A stretch of 64,000 bases of DNA from the NCBI RefSeq assembly GCF_001735715.1, contig NZ_CP017259.1:1361501-1425500 (forward strand), read 5' to 3'. A program made the position numbers and the translations under genes. The DNA is from Formosa sp. Hel3_A1_48 (GTDB lineage Bacteria; Bacteroidota; Bacteroidia; Flavobacteriales; Flavobacteriaceae). Positions 52,899 through 60,466 of the stretch are shown piece after piece. Under the pieces are notes generated by a model. It ran no database searches. It worked only from the letters and a program-made list of their open reading frames with translations, and was not told where the DNA came from. The first letter of the stretch is position 1. Each line of letters begins with the position of its first letter.

Positions 52899-55800
52899 CT
52901 ATGCAGCAACATTCACACCTTTAGTTTTTATTTTATTTATTAAATAATATAATATAGGAACCACAACAAGAGTTAAAAACGTCGCAAATGAAAGCCCGTA
53001 AATAATTGCCCAACCCATTGGCCCCCAAAAAGCAACATTTTCGCCCCCGATATAAAAGTTTGGATTTAGTTCTGTAATCAAGGTTTTAAAATTTATGTTG
53101 ATTCCTAAAGCAAGGGGTAAAAGGCCAAGGATAGTTGTCATTGCGGTAAGTAAAACCGGTCTAAGCCTTGTTTTCCCTCCCTCAACAATGCACTCTAGTA
53201 GCTGTGATGAGGTCAGTTGTTCTGCACCATCTAAATTCAACGTTTTTCGCTTTCTGTCAATGATTAAATTGATGTAGTCAATAAGAACAATGGCATTGTT
53301 GACAACAATTCCTGCAAGAGAAATGATACCTATCATGGTCATCAAAATCACAAAATCCATTCTAAAAATAAGTAACCCAAATAGAACTCCTATTAAACTT
53401 AGGAATACGGAAATGGAAATAATTATTGGTGTTGTTGCCGAGTTGAATTGCCCCACAAGAATAAGGAAAATCAATAAAACCGCAATAAGTAGAGCTTTGC
53501 TGAGAAAAGCCATTTCTTTTGCTTGTTTTTCCTGTTCCCCCGTAAAGTTAATTTCTAGACCTTTGGGAATCTCAAAATCGTTGAGTAAAGCTCTAATTTT
53601 ATCGTTTACATCTGTTGGATTGTATCCATTTAAAACATTGGAATAAACGGTTACTACGCGGTCAAGATCAATGCGTTTAACAGCACTAAAGCTGCTGTTG
53701 TTTTGTGTTGTTGCTACAGCTGAAATAGGGACTTGTTTTATTCGCCCACTTCCCTGATCTCTGAATGTAATTTTCTGATTCAACAGTGCATTTCTATTGT
53801 ATCTATACTCTTCTTTCAAACGGATATTAATGGGATAATCGTCTGTAAAATCTTTGAACGTTGAAATTTCTTTTCCATATAGTGCTGTTCTCAAATTATT
53901 ACCAATAAGCCCTGTTGAAACCCCTAGTCTTCTCGCTTTTTGGCGGTCCACATTTACTAGGAGCTCTGGTTTTCCTTGATCAATATCCAGTTTAAGTTCT
54001 TCGATGCCTGGGATATTTGCGGTATTAATGAATGATTTAAGTTGATTGGCAGTTTTAAGAATGAGCGTATAATCATCACCTTTAATTTCTAGATTGACAG
54101 GCGATCCTGTAGGTGGGCCATCTGCAGGTTTATCCACAACTATACTCACGCCAGGGTAGCCTTTAATAACATTGCGAATATCGTTTAGCACTTGTTCTGA
54201 GCTAACGCCTAATCTGTCTTGAAATTTTACAAAATCAACCGTAATTCGTGCTTTGTTTGGGGTATTACCTCCCGTCTGTCCTTTGCTAGGGTCTGCTGTG
54301 CCCTCTCCAACTTGTCCTATTATAGAAGTTACTAGAAAGTTTTCGCCATCAATTTCATATTTTTTTAAATGGGTTTCAATATCTTTTTCAATTCGCAAGG
54401 AAAGGGTGTTGGTTTCTTCAATATCAGTTCCTATTGGGTATTCGACGAAAACAAAGACTTGTTTCGCTTCTGTATTTGGAAAGAATAAGACTTTTGGTGG
54501 GAAAAAATACATCAATCCAGCCGCTGTAAAAAGCAACATAAACGAGCCAAAAACTATGCTGTAAGGGTTTTTACCCCTCAGTGCAAAGGCTAAGAACTTT
54601 TCGTAAATGCCCTCTAGTTTATTGATGAGCGTCACTTTATTCTCTTTCTTTACAACTTTCATATAGAGTGAAATCAGCATAGGGTTTATGACCAAGGCTA
54701 CAAACAAGGATGAACTCAATACGATAATAAGTGTGATAGGAAGCCATTGCATGAACTTTCCAATAATACCGTCCCACATGATCAAAGGTAAAAATGCGGC
54801 AAGGGTAGTTGCTGTTGAAGCAATTATAGGCCAAGCAACTTCACCAACCCCTTGTTTTGCAGCTTGGATTTTAGGCATACCTTCATCCATTAGTCTGTAT
54901 ACATTTTCGACAACTACAATACCATTATCAACTAACATCCCTAGTGCAATAACTAGAGAAAACAAGACCATTGTGTTCAGTGTTACACCTAAAAAATTCA
55001 GAATAATAAATGATAAAAACATCGACAAAGGAATGGCAATTCCGACAAATAGTGCATTTCTAAATCCTAGAAAGAAGTATAGAACAGTCACCACTAATAT
55101 GACACCCAAAATAATACTGTTTTCCAAATCGGCCACCATCGTTCTCGTGTCGTTGGATTGGTCATTGGTCTTAGAAATGATTAGACTTTCAGGGAAAACA
55201 GAGGATTTTGCTTTGGCGATAATTTCATCAATTTTGGCTGAGGCTTTTAACAAGTTTTGGCCACTTCTTTTTTTCACGTCTAGCATAACCACGGGCTGTG
55301 TGTATTCACGAGCATAGCTTTGTTTTTCTTGCTCTTTAAACTCAACATCTGCAATGTCCCTGAGAAATACAATTTGACCATTTTCATGTTTAACAACAAT
55401 ATCTTTGATGGCTAAAGGGTCTTTAAACTCACCTGTAACACGCACATTTCTCCGTATTCCATTTTCAAGAATATCTCCACTTGATATGCTTTGGTTTTCA
55501 AATACTATGGCGTTCTCAATGTCATTAAAACTGATTTTCGAAGCTTGCATTTTATATAAATCAATAGCAACCTCTAGTTCCTTTTCCTGAACCCCTCTGA
55601 TATCAACCCCTGAAATTTCTGTTAGCTCTTCGATTTCGTCTTCAAGATATTCAGCATAATCCTTTAACTGATCCATTGAAAAGTCTCCAGAAAGGTTGAT
55701 GTTCATAATGGGCATTTGCTCATTAAAGTTTGTTTCTGTAATGCTTGGTTCAGCGGGCAAATCTTTTGGAAAGTCTTTGTCAGCCATAGCAATATCTACC

Positions 55801-56153
55801 TTATTTTTAACCTTTTGAAGTGCATCGGAGGGGCTAATATCAAAATTGAACTCAACATTGATACTAGAAAATCCTTGAATCGATGTAGATGTAATTTTAT
55901 CCACTCCAGTGATGGCATTTATTTCTTTTTCCAGCCGTTTGGTAATCAACTTTTCTACATCTAAAGCAGAATTTCCAGGATAGGGTGTCGCTACGTAAAT
56001 CTGAGGGACGATAATTTCCGGGTAGTTTTCTCTAGGCATACTGGTATACGATAGAAAACCACCAAGAAGAACAATAAAGGTAATAACCGCTACGGTCGAT
56101 TTATTTGAAATTGACCAAGAGGATAACTTAAATTCTTTGTTTTTTTTACTCAT
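52899..56153 (-). CDS. RND-family efflux transporter, inner-membrane component
   Basis: The 1084-aa protein has the RND plan: one helix, a large periplasmic loop, five helices, then the same again. Visible signatures are RENYPEIIVPQIYVATPYPG near the start, ALGMLVDNGIVVVENVYRLM (TM4 with a proton-relay Asp) and GIVVNNAIVLIDYINLIIDR in the second half. The first loop has GVDKITSTSIQGFSSINVEF, as in hydrophobe/amphiphile exporters. It is last in the operon after the membrane-fusion and TolC-like genes, completing a tripartite pump. The substrate is unknown. Confidence 0.93.
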   Translation of the reverse strand: MSKKNKEFKLSSWSISNKSTVAVITFIVLLGGFLSYTSMPRENYPEIIVPQIYVATPYPGNSALDVEKLITKRLEKEINAITGVDKITSTSIQGFSSINVEFNFDISPSDALQKVKNKVDIAMADKDFPKDLPAEPSITETNFNEQMPIMNINLSGDFSMDQLKDYAEYLEDEIEELTEISGVDIRGVQEKELEVAIDLYKMQASKISFNDIENAIVFENQSISSGDILENGIRRNVRVTGEFKDPLAIKDIVVKHENGQIVFLRDIADVEFKEQEKQSYAREYTQPVVMLDVKKRSGQNLLKASAKIDEIIAKAKSSVFPESLIISKTNDQSNDTRTMVADLENSIILGVILVVTVLYFFLGFRNALFVGIAIPLSMFLSFIILNFLGVTLNTMVLFSLVIALGMLVDNGIVVVENVYRLMDEGMPKIQAAKQGVGEVAWPIIASTATTLAAFLPLIMWDGIIGKFMQWLPITLIIVLSSSLFVALVINPMLISLYMKVVKKENKVTLINKLEGIYEKFLAFALRGKNPYSIVFGSFMLLFTAAGLMYFFPPKVLFFPNTEAKQVFVFVEYPIGTDIEETNTLSLRIEKDIETHLKKYEIDGENFLVTSIIGQVGEGTADPSKGQTGGNTPNKARITVDFVKFQDRLGVSSEQVLNDIRNVIKGYPGVSIVVDKPADGPPTGSPVNLEIKGDDYTLILKTANQLKSFINTANIPGIEELKLDIDQGKPELLVNVDRQKARRLGVSTGLIGNNLRTALYGKEISTFKDFTDDYPINIRLKEEYRYNRNALLNQKITFRDQGSGRIKQVPISAVATTQNNSSFSAVKRIDLDRVVTVYSNVLNGYNPTDVNDKIRALLNDFEIPKGLEINFTGEQEKQAKEMAFLSKALLIAVLLIFLILVGQFNSATTPIIISISVFLSLIGVLFGLLIFRMDFVILMTMIGIISLAGIVVNNAIVLIDYINLIIDRKRKTLNLDGAEQLTSSQLLECIVEGGKTRLRPVLLTAMTTILGLLPLALGININFKTLITELNPNFYIGGENVAFWGPMGWAIIYGLSFATFLTLVVVPILYYLINKIKTKGVNVAA

Positions 56154-56160
56154 GGCTCGA

Positions 56161-57291
56161 TTATTCTGCTAAAATTACATTTTCATTAGCTTTGACTAAG
56201 CGAAAACCTTTATCTACAATCAAAATATTTTCTGTTAAACCCTCTTCAATGAAAGACTCATTATCATAGTTCAATGTAGTATTGATGTATGTTTTCTCAA
56301 CCATAAATGTATTGCCTTGCTTTTGGAGCGTGTAGACGAATTTTTTATCTAAACGATCTTTTTGAATTAATTTGGTTGGGATTACAATTCCACTGTTTTG
56401 AAAATCATTAATACGGACATTGGCTAGCAAATTAGCCTTAAGTTCATTATTGGGGTTGTTGATATTCATACGGACTTTAAAACTTCTGTTGTTTGGATTT
56501 ATAAAATTCCCAACCTGGTCAATTTTGGCTTTTACTTTTTTTCCGATTGAGGGGAAGAAAAGTTCAACTTCAGTATTTTTACGTACTGTTTTTAGGTACG
56601 ACTCGGTAACGTCACTTTCCACATGTACCTTGCTTAAATTTACCAAGCGCACTGCGGGCAGTTGTGGGTTAGCAATCCCACCTTCTTTAATAAAAATTTC
56701 ATCTATAATTCCTGAAAATGGGGCTGTCACTTTTAGTTTTTTGGCTTGCTCTCTCAAGCTGTTCAAGTTGTTTTCTAAGCCTTCTTTTTTGGCCTTAGTT
56801 TGAAGAAACTGAAGTTCACTTCCAATATTTTGATCCCACAAACGTTTCTGGCGTTCAAAAGTTGTTCTTGCTAAATCCAGTTGCGTTTGCAATTCAGTTA
56901 TTGAGCTTTCAATTATTGAACTATCAATTTGTGCTAAATTTTGTCCTTTTGAGACTTGTTGCCCTTCTTTAACAAAAATCGAGGTGATAGTACCACTGCG
57001 TTCTGGGTACAATTCAACACTTTGCTCCGCTTCAACAGTACCTTGAACCTCAATATAATGACGGAACAATTTATTTTCTGCTTGAACTGCTGTGACAACA
57101 TTCAGACGTTTGGTTGTATCTAGTTTTGAAATGTTAGATTCTACGGAATTGAGAATAGAGCTTAAGCTGTCGATTTGATCTATAAGAGTCGCTTTTTGAA
57201 CTTTTAGCTCTAAAAGTGTTGCGGATTGTTTTTTTGAGTTCCCACAAGAGGCAGCCAATAAAAAACATAACAAAATACTTATCTTTTTCAT
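56161..57291 (-). CDS. RND efflux membrane-fusion (periplasmic adaptor) lipoprotein
   Basis: The 376-aa protein has a lipoprotein signal (Cys16 in LAASCGNSKKQ) and a coiled-coil N-terminal stretch (LKVQKATLIDQIDSLSSILN). The lipoyl half-motifs are GTITSIFVKEGQQVSKGQNL and VTAPFSGIIDEIFIKEGG, flanking a helical hairpin of about 65 residues. The beta-barrel and membrane-proximal domains follow. It links the RND pump to the outer-membrane channel. The RND gene starts seven bases downstream. Confidence 0.92.
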   Translation of the reverse strand: MKKISILLCFLLAASCGNSKKQSATLLELKVQKATLIDQIDSLSSILNSVESNISKLDTTKRLNVVTAVQAENKLFRHYIEVQGTVEAEQSVELYPERSGTITSIFVKEGQQVSKGQNLAQIDSSIIESSITELQTQLDLARTTFERQKRLWDQNIGSELQFLQTKAKKEGLENNLNSLREQAKKLKVTAPFSGIIDEIFIKEGGIANPQLPAVRLVNLSKVHVESDVTESYLKTVRKNTEVELFFPSIGKKVKAKIDQVGNFINPNNRSFKVRMNINNPNNELKANLLANVRINDFQNSGIVIPTKLIQKDRLDKKFVYTLQKQGNTFMVEKTYINTTLNYDNESFIEEGLTENILIVDKGFRLVKANENVILAE

Positions 57292-57301
57292 GAATATTTT
57301 T

Positions 57302-58642
57302 TCAATTTATTTGATTAGGGTTTAATAAAACATCCAAAGCTATGTGTTTGTTTAGTACATAAAGCATGGCTTGGATATATTGTTGCTGGGCGGTGTATAA
57401 TTGAGCTTGTGCCTGACTCAATTCAAAACTACTGGCAAGACCTTCAAAGAATTTTATTTGATTTTTTTGCTCTATCCTTTTGGCGAGATCTAGCCCTTGT
57501 TTCTTATTCACCAAGTCTTGTTTAGCAAAGGTCAAATCGTTCTTAGCGCTTTTAATTTTAACGAGAATCTGCTGTCTTAAATTGTTGAGGTCACGTTCGG
57601 ATTTTTCTAGATTTATTTTTGCTTTTTGTGTTAAAGCCGAACGTCCTAAAGAACTGAATAATGGGATAGACATATTTAATCCAAACACAGATGCTCCGAA
57701 CCATTTTTGAGATTGATCTAAAAAATCAAAGTTATTGCTGTTACCAGAATAAGTACCATTAACAAAAGCATTAATAGTTGGTAAAGCTTTACTTTTTTCG
57801 AGCTTTAAGAGGAGTTCTTTAGATTTTAAATCATTTCGGGCAATTTGGAAATCAATTGTATTTTCTACACTATTTTTGGCTATAGTTGTGTTTTTAATTT
57901 CAGAAAGAGCTATTAAATCCTCCATACTATCAGTCAACACTACAGTTGCGTTAGTGTCCACTCCAATTGTTAGATTGAACATAGCATAGGCTAAATCTTT
58001 CAACGTAAGATTGTAGTTTTTAGCACTGATGAGCCCAGATCTTGTGAGTTGTAATTGTTCTATATTTTCTTTCTCCGTCATGCCATTCTCGTACACTTTT
58101 TCAAGGTCCTCTATATTCTTTTCAATTACAGTGATGTTTGCATTTAGAATTTTAATATTTTCTTCTGTTAGCAGAATGTTGCCGTATGAATTAGTGACCG
58201 CTATTCTTAATTCAGTATAGGTTTTTTCTTGTGCATTTTTAGAAATCTCTAAATAGACTTTTGCAGCCTGAAGGCCTACTAAATAAGAGCCGTCGAATAT
58301 TTTTTGACTTATGGTCAATGTTCCGTTCATGCTTTGCTTTGTTCCAAATGCCACTTCCGTAAATTCTCCTACATTACCTCCAAAAAATTCTGCTGGGATT
58401 AATGAGATTTGTTGTTGTATCCAATTATTGTAGGAAATATTAGCATTTATTTGAGGAAGACCGGTCGAGGTTGTTTGCCACTTTTGCAGTTGCGCTAACC
58501 GCACATCGCTTGTGCTATTTTGCGCTGTGTTGTTGTACAAAAGCGCATGTTCTACGGCTTCCTCCAAGGAAAACGCTAAAACAGGATAATCTTGAGCGAA
58601 AACTGTAAACGAGAGCATTATCAAGTAGATTAGTTTATGCAT
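57302..58642 (-). CDS. TolC-family outer-membrane efflux channel
   Basis: The 446-aa protein has a signal peptide (about 1-16) and two repeats of the outer-membrane-efflux domain. These start at SLEEAVEHALLYNNTAQNS and SVENTIDFQIARNDLKSKEL, with long heptad-rich helices such as LEKSERDLNNLRQQILVKIK. It should trimerise into an outer-membrane channel for the adjacent pump. The gene start overlaps the tetR stop by eight bases and the adaptor gene follows after 10 bp, so the four genes form one operon. Confidence 0.9.
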   Translation of the reverse strand: MHKLIYLIMLSFTVFAQDYPVLAFSLEEAVEHALLYNNTAQNSTSDVRLAQLQKWQTTSTGLPQINANISYNNWIQQQISLIPAEFFGGNVGEFTEVAFGTKQSMNGTLTISQKIFDGSYLVGLQAAKVYLEISKNAQEKTYTELRIAVTNSYGNILLTEENIKILNANITVIEKNIEDLEKVYENGMTEKENIEQLQLTRSGLISAKNYNLTLKDLAYAMFNLTIGVDTNATVVLTDSMEDLIALSEIKNTTIAKNSVENTIDFQIARNDLKSKELLLKLEKSKALPTINAFVNGTYSGNSNNFDFLDQSQKWFGASVFGLNMSIPLFSSLGRSALTQKAKINLEKSERDLNNLRQQILVKIKSAKNDLTFAKQDLVNKKQGLDLAKRIEQKNQIKFFEGLASSFELSQAQAQLYTAQQQYIQAMLYVLNKHIALDVLLNPNQIN

Positions 58643-59249
58643 TTTGGGTTTTATTTTGTTTAATGTATTTATTGAGAAGACCTAATCCTTTTTCTGTGAC
58701 TATTGCTCTAAGATGATATTCCAAATAGCTTTCCATAAGATAATTTTTATCAAACATATCTTCTGAAAAAACACTTTGGTCACGAATCCCCGACATCCCC
58801 ACAAAGTAAACTCTGGAAATAAAAGCGGTGTCTATTATTGGCCTAAACAACTCTAATTCTACTCCTTTTATTAGGCTGTTTTCAACAGAGGAATGCATTT
58901 TCTCGAACTTTTTAATTTCTAATTGCTCAAAAACTTTTGGATAGTATTTTTTTAATTGAAATTGTGCTGAACCTCGTTCGTTTCTAAGATAGTCCATCAC
59001 AAACATTTTTATTTGATACAATTCTTCAATGGGGTTTATGGCTGATTTATTAATTTTTTCAATCTCCTGATAAATGTATTCTAGCACTGAAAATGTCACA
59101 GCCCTGACGAGCTCGGTTTTGTTGGAAAAGTTGGCATAAATCGTTTTTTTGGAAATGCCCATAGCCGAGGCAATGTCATCCATCGTTACATTTTTGAACC
59201 CCAAGGACAAAAACAATTCTTCAGATTTAGAAATAATTTCTTTTTTCAT
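58635..59249 (-). CDS. TetR/AcrR-family regulator of the efflux operon
   Basis: The start is fixed at ATG 59249 because a perfect promoter (59262-59291) lies just upstream and would be inside a longer reading frame. The 204-aa product begins with the TetR HTH: KSEELFLSLGFKNVTMDDIA, then GISKKTIYANFSNKTELVRA. The C-terminal ligand-binding half is diverse, as usual. It is the first gene of the efflux operon, so repression of its own promoter, relieved by a pump substrate, is the expected regulation. Confidence 0.9.
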   Translation of the reverse strand: MKKEIISKSEELFLSLGFKNVTMDDIASAMGISKKTIYANFSNKTELVRAVTFSVLEYIYQEIEKINKSAINPIEELYQIKMFVMDYLRNERGSAQFQLKKYYPKVFEQLEIKKFEKMHSSVENSLIKGVELELFRPIIDTAFISRVYFVGMSGIRDQSVFSEDMFDKNYLMESYLEYHLRAIVTEKGLGLLNKYIKQNKTQNA

Positions 59250-59261
59250 ATTAAGCGGATG

Positions 59262-59291
59262 CAAATATAATACAGAAAACTTGAAAAACAA
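59262..59291 (-). promoter_or_regulatory. Promoter of the tetR-efflux operon (TTG-N19-TATATTTG)
   Basis: On the minus strand a -33 TTG (59291-59289) and a perfect -7 TATATTTG (59269-59262) are 19 bp apart, 12 bp before the tetR ATG. This is one of the best matches to the Bacteroidota promoter consensus in the window. Confidence 0.75.
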
Positions 59292-59361
59292 TAAAAGTTT
59301 CCAGAGTTTACATTTTTTTAACATTTGTTGATTTTCAAGTGTATTGTAAAGCTAAATCTGC

Positions 59362-59369
59362 TATTTTTG
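59362..59369 (+). promoter_or_regulatory. -7 box TATTTTTG five bases from the polyprenyl synthase ATG
   Basis: This is an exact TAnnTTTG match ending at 59369, with ATG at 59375. A TTG at 59344-59346 gives a short 15-bp spacing. It implies a leaderless transcript. Confidence 0.5.
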
Positions 59370-59374
59370 TTTTG

Positions 59375-60349
59375 ATGAAATCTATCAAACAGTATCAAGA
59401 ACAATTTGTCGCTTATTTAGAGCACTATAACCGTATCCGATCACCTCGGAATTTATACGATCCGGTTCAGTATATTCTAAAATTAGGAGGAAAGCGTTTA
59501 CGACCAACTTTAACATTGATGACGGCAGACTGTTTTGAAGGAGATGTTTCTGCTTCCTTAGATGCAGCTTTAGCCATTGAAATCTTCCATAACTTTTCAC
59601 TTATACACGATGATATTATGGACAATGCCCCTTTGCGCAGAGGCCAACAAACCGTTCATGAAAAGTGGGGCTTGAACACAGGAATACTTTCTGGAGATGC
59701 GATGCTCATCATGGCTTATCAGCTTTTTGAATCGTACAACGCAGAGCAATTTCAGCAGTTGACGACTTTGTTCAGCAAAACAGCGCTGCAGGTTTGTGAG
59801 GGGCAGCAATACGATGTTGATTTTGAAACACGTTATGATGTAACGATTCCTGAGTATACAAAAATGATTGAATATAAAACTGCCGTTTTGGTAGCCGCAG
59901 CGATGCAAATGGGCGCTATAGTAGCCAAAGCATCTGAGGAGTCTCAGAAAAAGTGCTACGCATTTGGCAGAAATTTAGGGATAGCATTTCAGCTTCAAGA
60001 CGATTACCTTGATGCATTTGGGGATCCAGAAACATTTGGCAAACAAGTAGGGGGTGATATAATAGAAAACAAAAAGACCTATCTCGTTCTCAAGGTTATG
60101 GAACTTGGATCAAATCAAAATAAAGCAAAATTACAAGCGCTTTACCAAAACGCATCTATTGATTCAGATCAAAAGATAGCTAAGGTCCTACAGATTTTTA
60201 GCGAAAGTGGAGCTGCAGAAGCAACAAAACAAGCCATAGAAAGTTACACTCAAATAGCTTTTGATGATCTGGAGTCTTTAGACATAAAGCCAGAAAATAA
60301 AGAATTACTTCGTAGTTTCGGAGCTCAATTGATGACAAGAACGTCTTAA
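59375..60349 (+). CDS. Polyprenyl (farnesyl/geranylgeranyl-type) diphosphate synthase
   Basis: The start is set at ATG 59375; an upstream in-frame TTG would place the promoter box within the gene. The 324-aa enzyme has LGGKRLRPTLTLMTADCF, the first Asp-rich motif in SLIHDDIMDNAPLRRGQQTV, and the second in FQLQDDYLDAFGDPETFGKQ followed by GGDIIENKKTYL. It condenses isopentenyl diphosphate units supplied by the MEP pathway, where dxs is the first enzyme. Product chain length is not certain from sequence; the first motif has the short DDxxD form, as in bacterial C15/C20 synthases. Confidence 0.9.
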   Translation: MKSIKQYQEQFVAYLEHYNRIRSPRNLYDPVQYILKLGGKRLRPTLTLMTADCFEGDVSASLDAALAIEIFHNFSLIHDDIMDNAPLRRGQQTVHEKWGLNTGILSGDAMLIMAYQLFESYNAEQFQQLTTLFSKTALQVCEGQQYDVDFETRYDVTIPEYTKMIEYKTAVLVAAAMQMGAIVAKASEESQKKCYAFGRNLGIAFQLQDDYLDAFGDPETFGKQVGGDIIENKKTYLVLKVMELGSNQNKAKLQALYQNASIDSDQKIAKVLQIFSESGAAEATKQAIESYTQIAFDDLESLDIKPENKELLRSFGAQLMTRTS

Positions 60350-60410
60350 AACCTTTAAATTCGTACACATATTAAAATTAAAAAACACTATGTGATTTTC
60401 ACAAAAGTTG

Positions 60411-60418
60411 TATTTTTG
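60411..60418 (+). promoter_or_regulatory. -7 box TATTTTTG upstream of sucA
   Basis: This is an exact TAnnTTTG match 48 bp before the sucA ATG, so this gene, unlike its neighbour, should have a normal 5' leader of about 40 nt. Confidence 0.45.
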
Positions 60419-60466
60419 ATGATAGAATTTAATTGTACTATTTTCTAAGAAAACGCACACTATCAA

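Noticed and set aside
54688-55317. 209-residue plus-strand frame opposite the RND pump gene
   Set aside because: It is entirely antisense to a well-conserved transporter and has no domain of its own.
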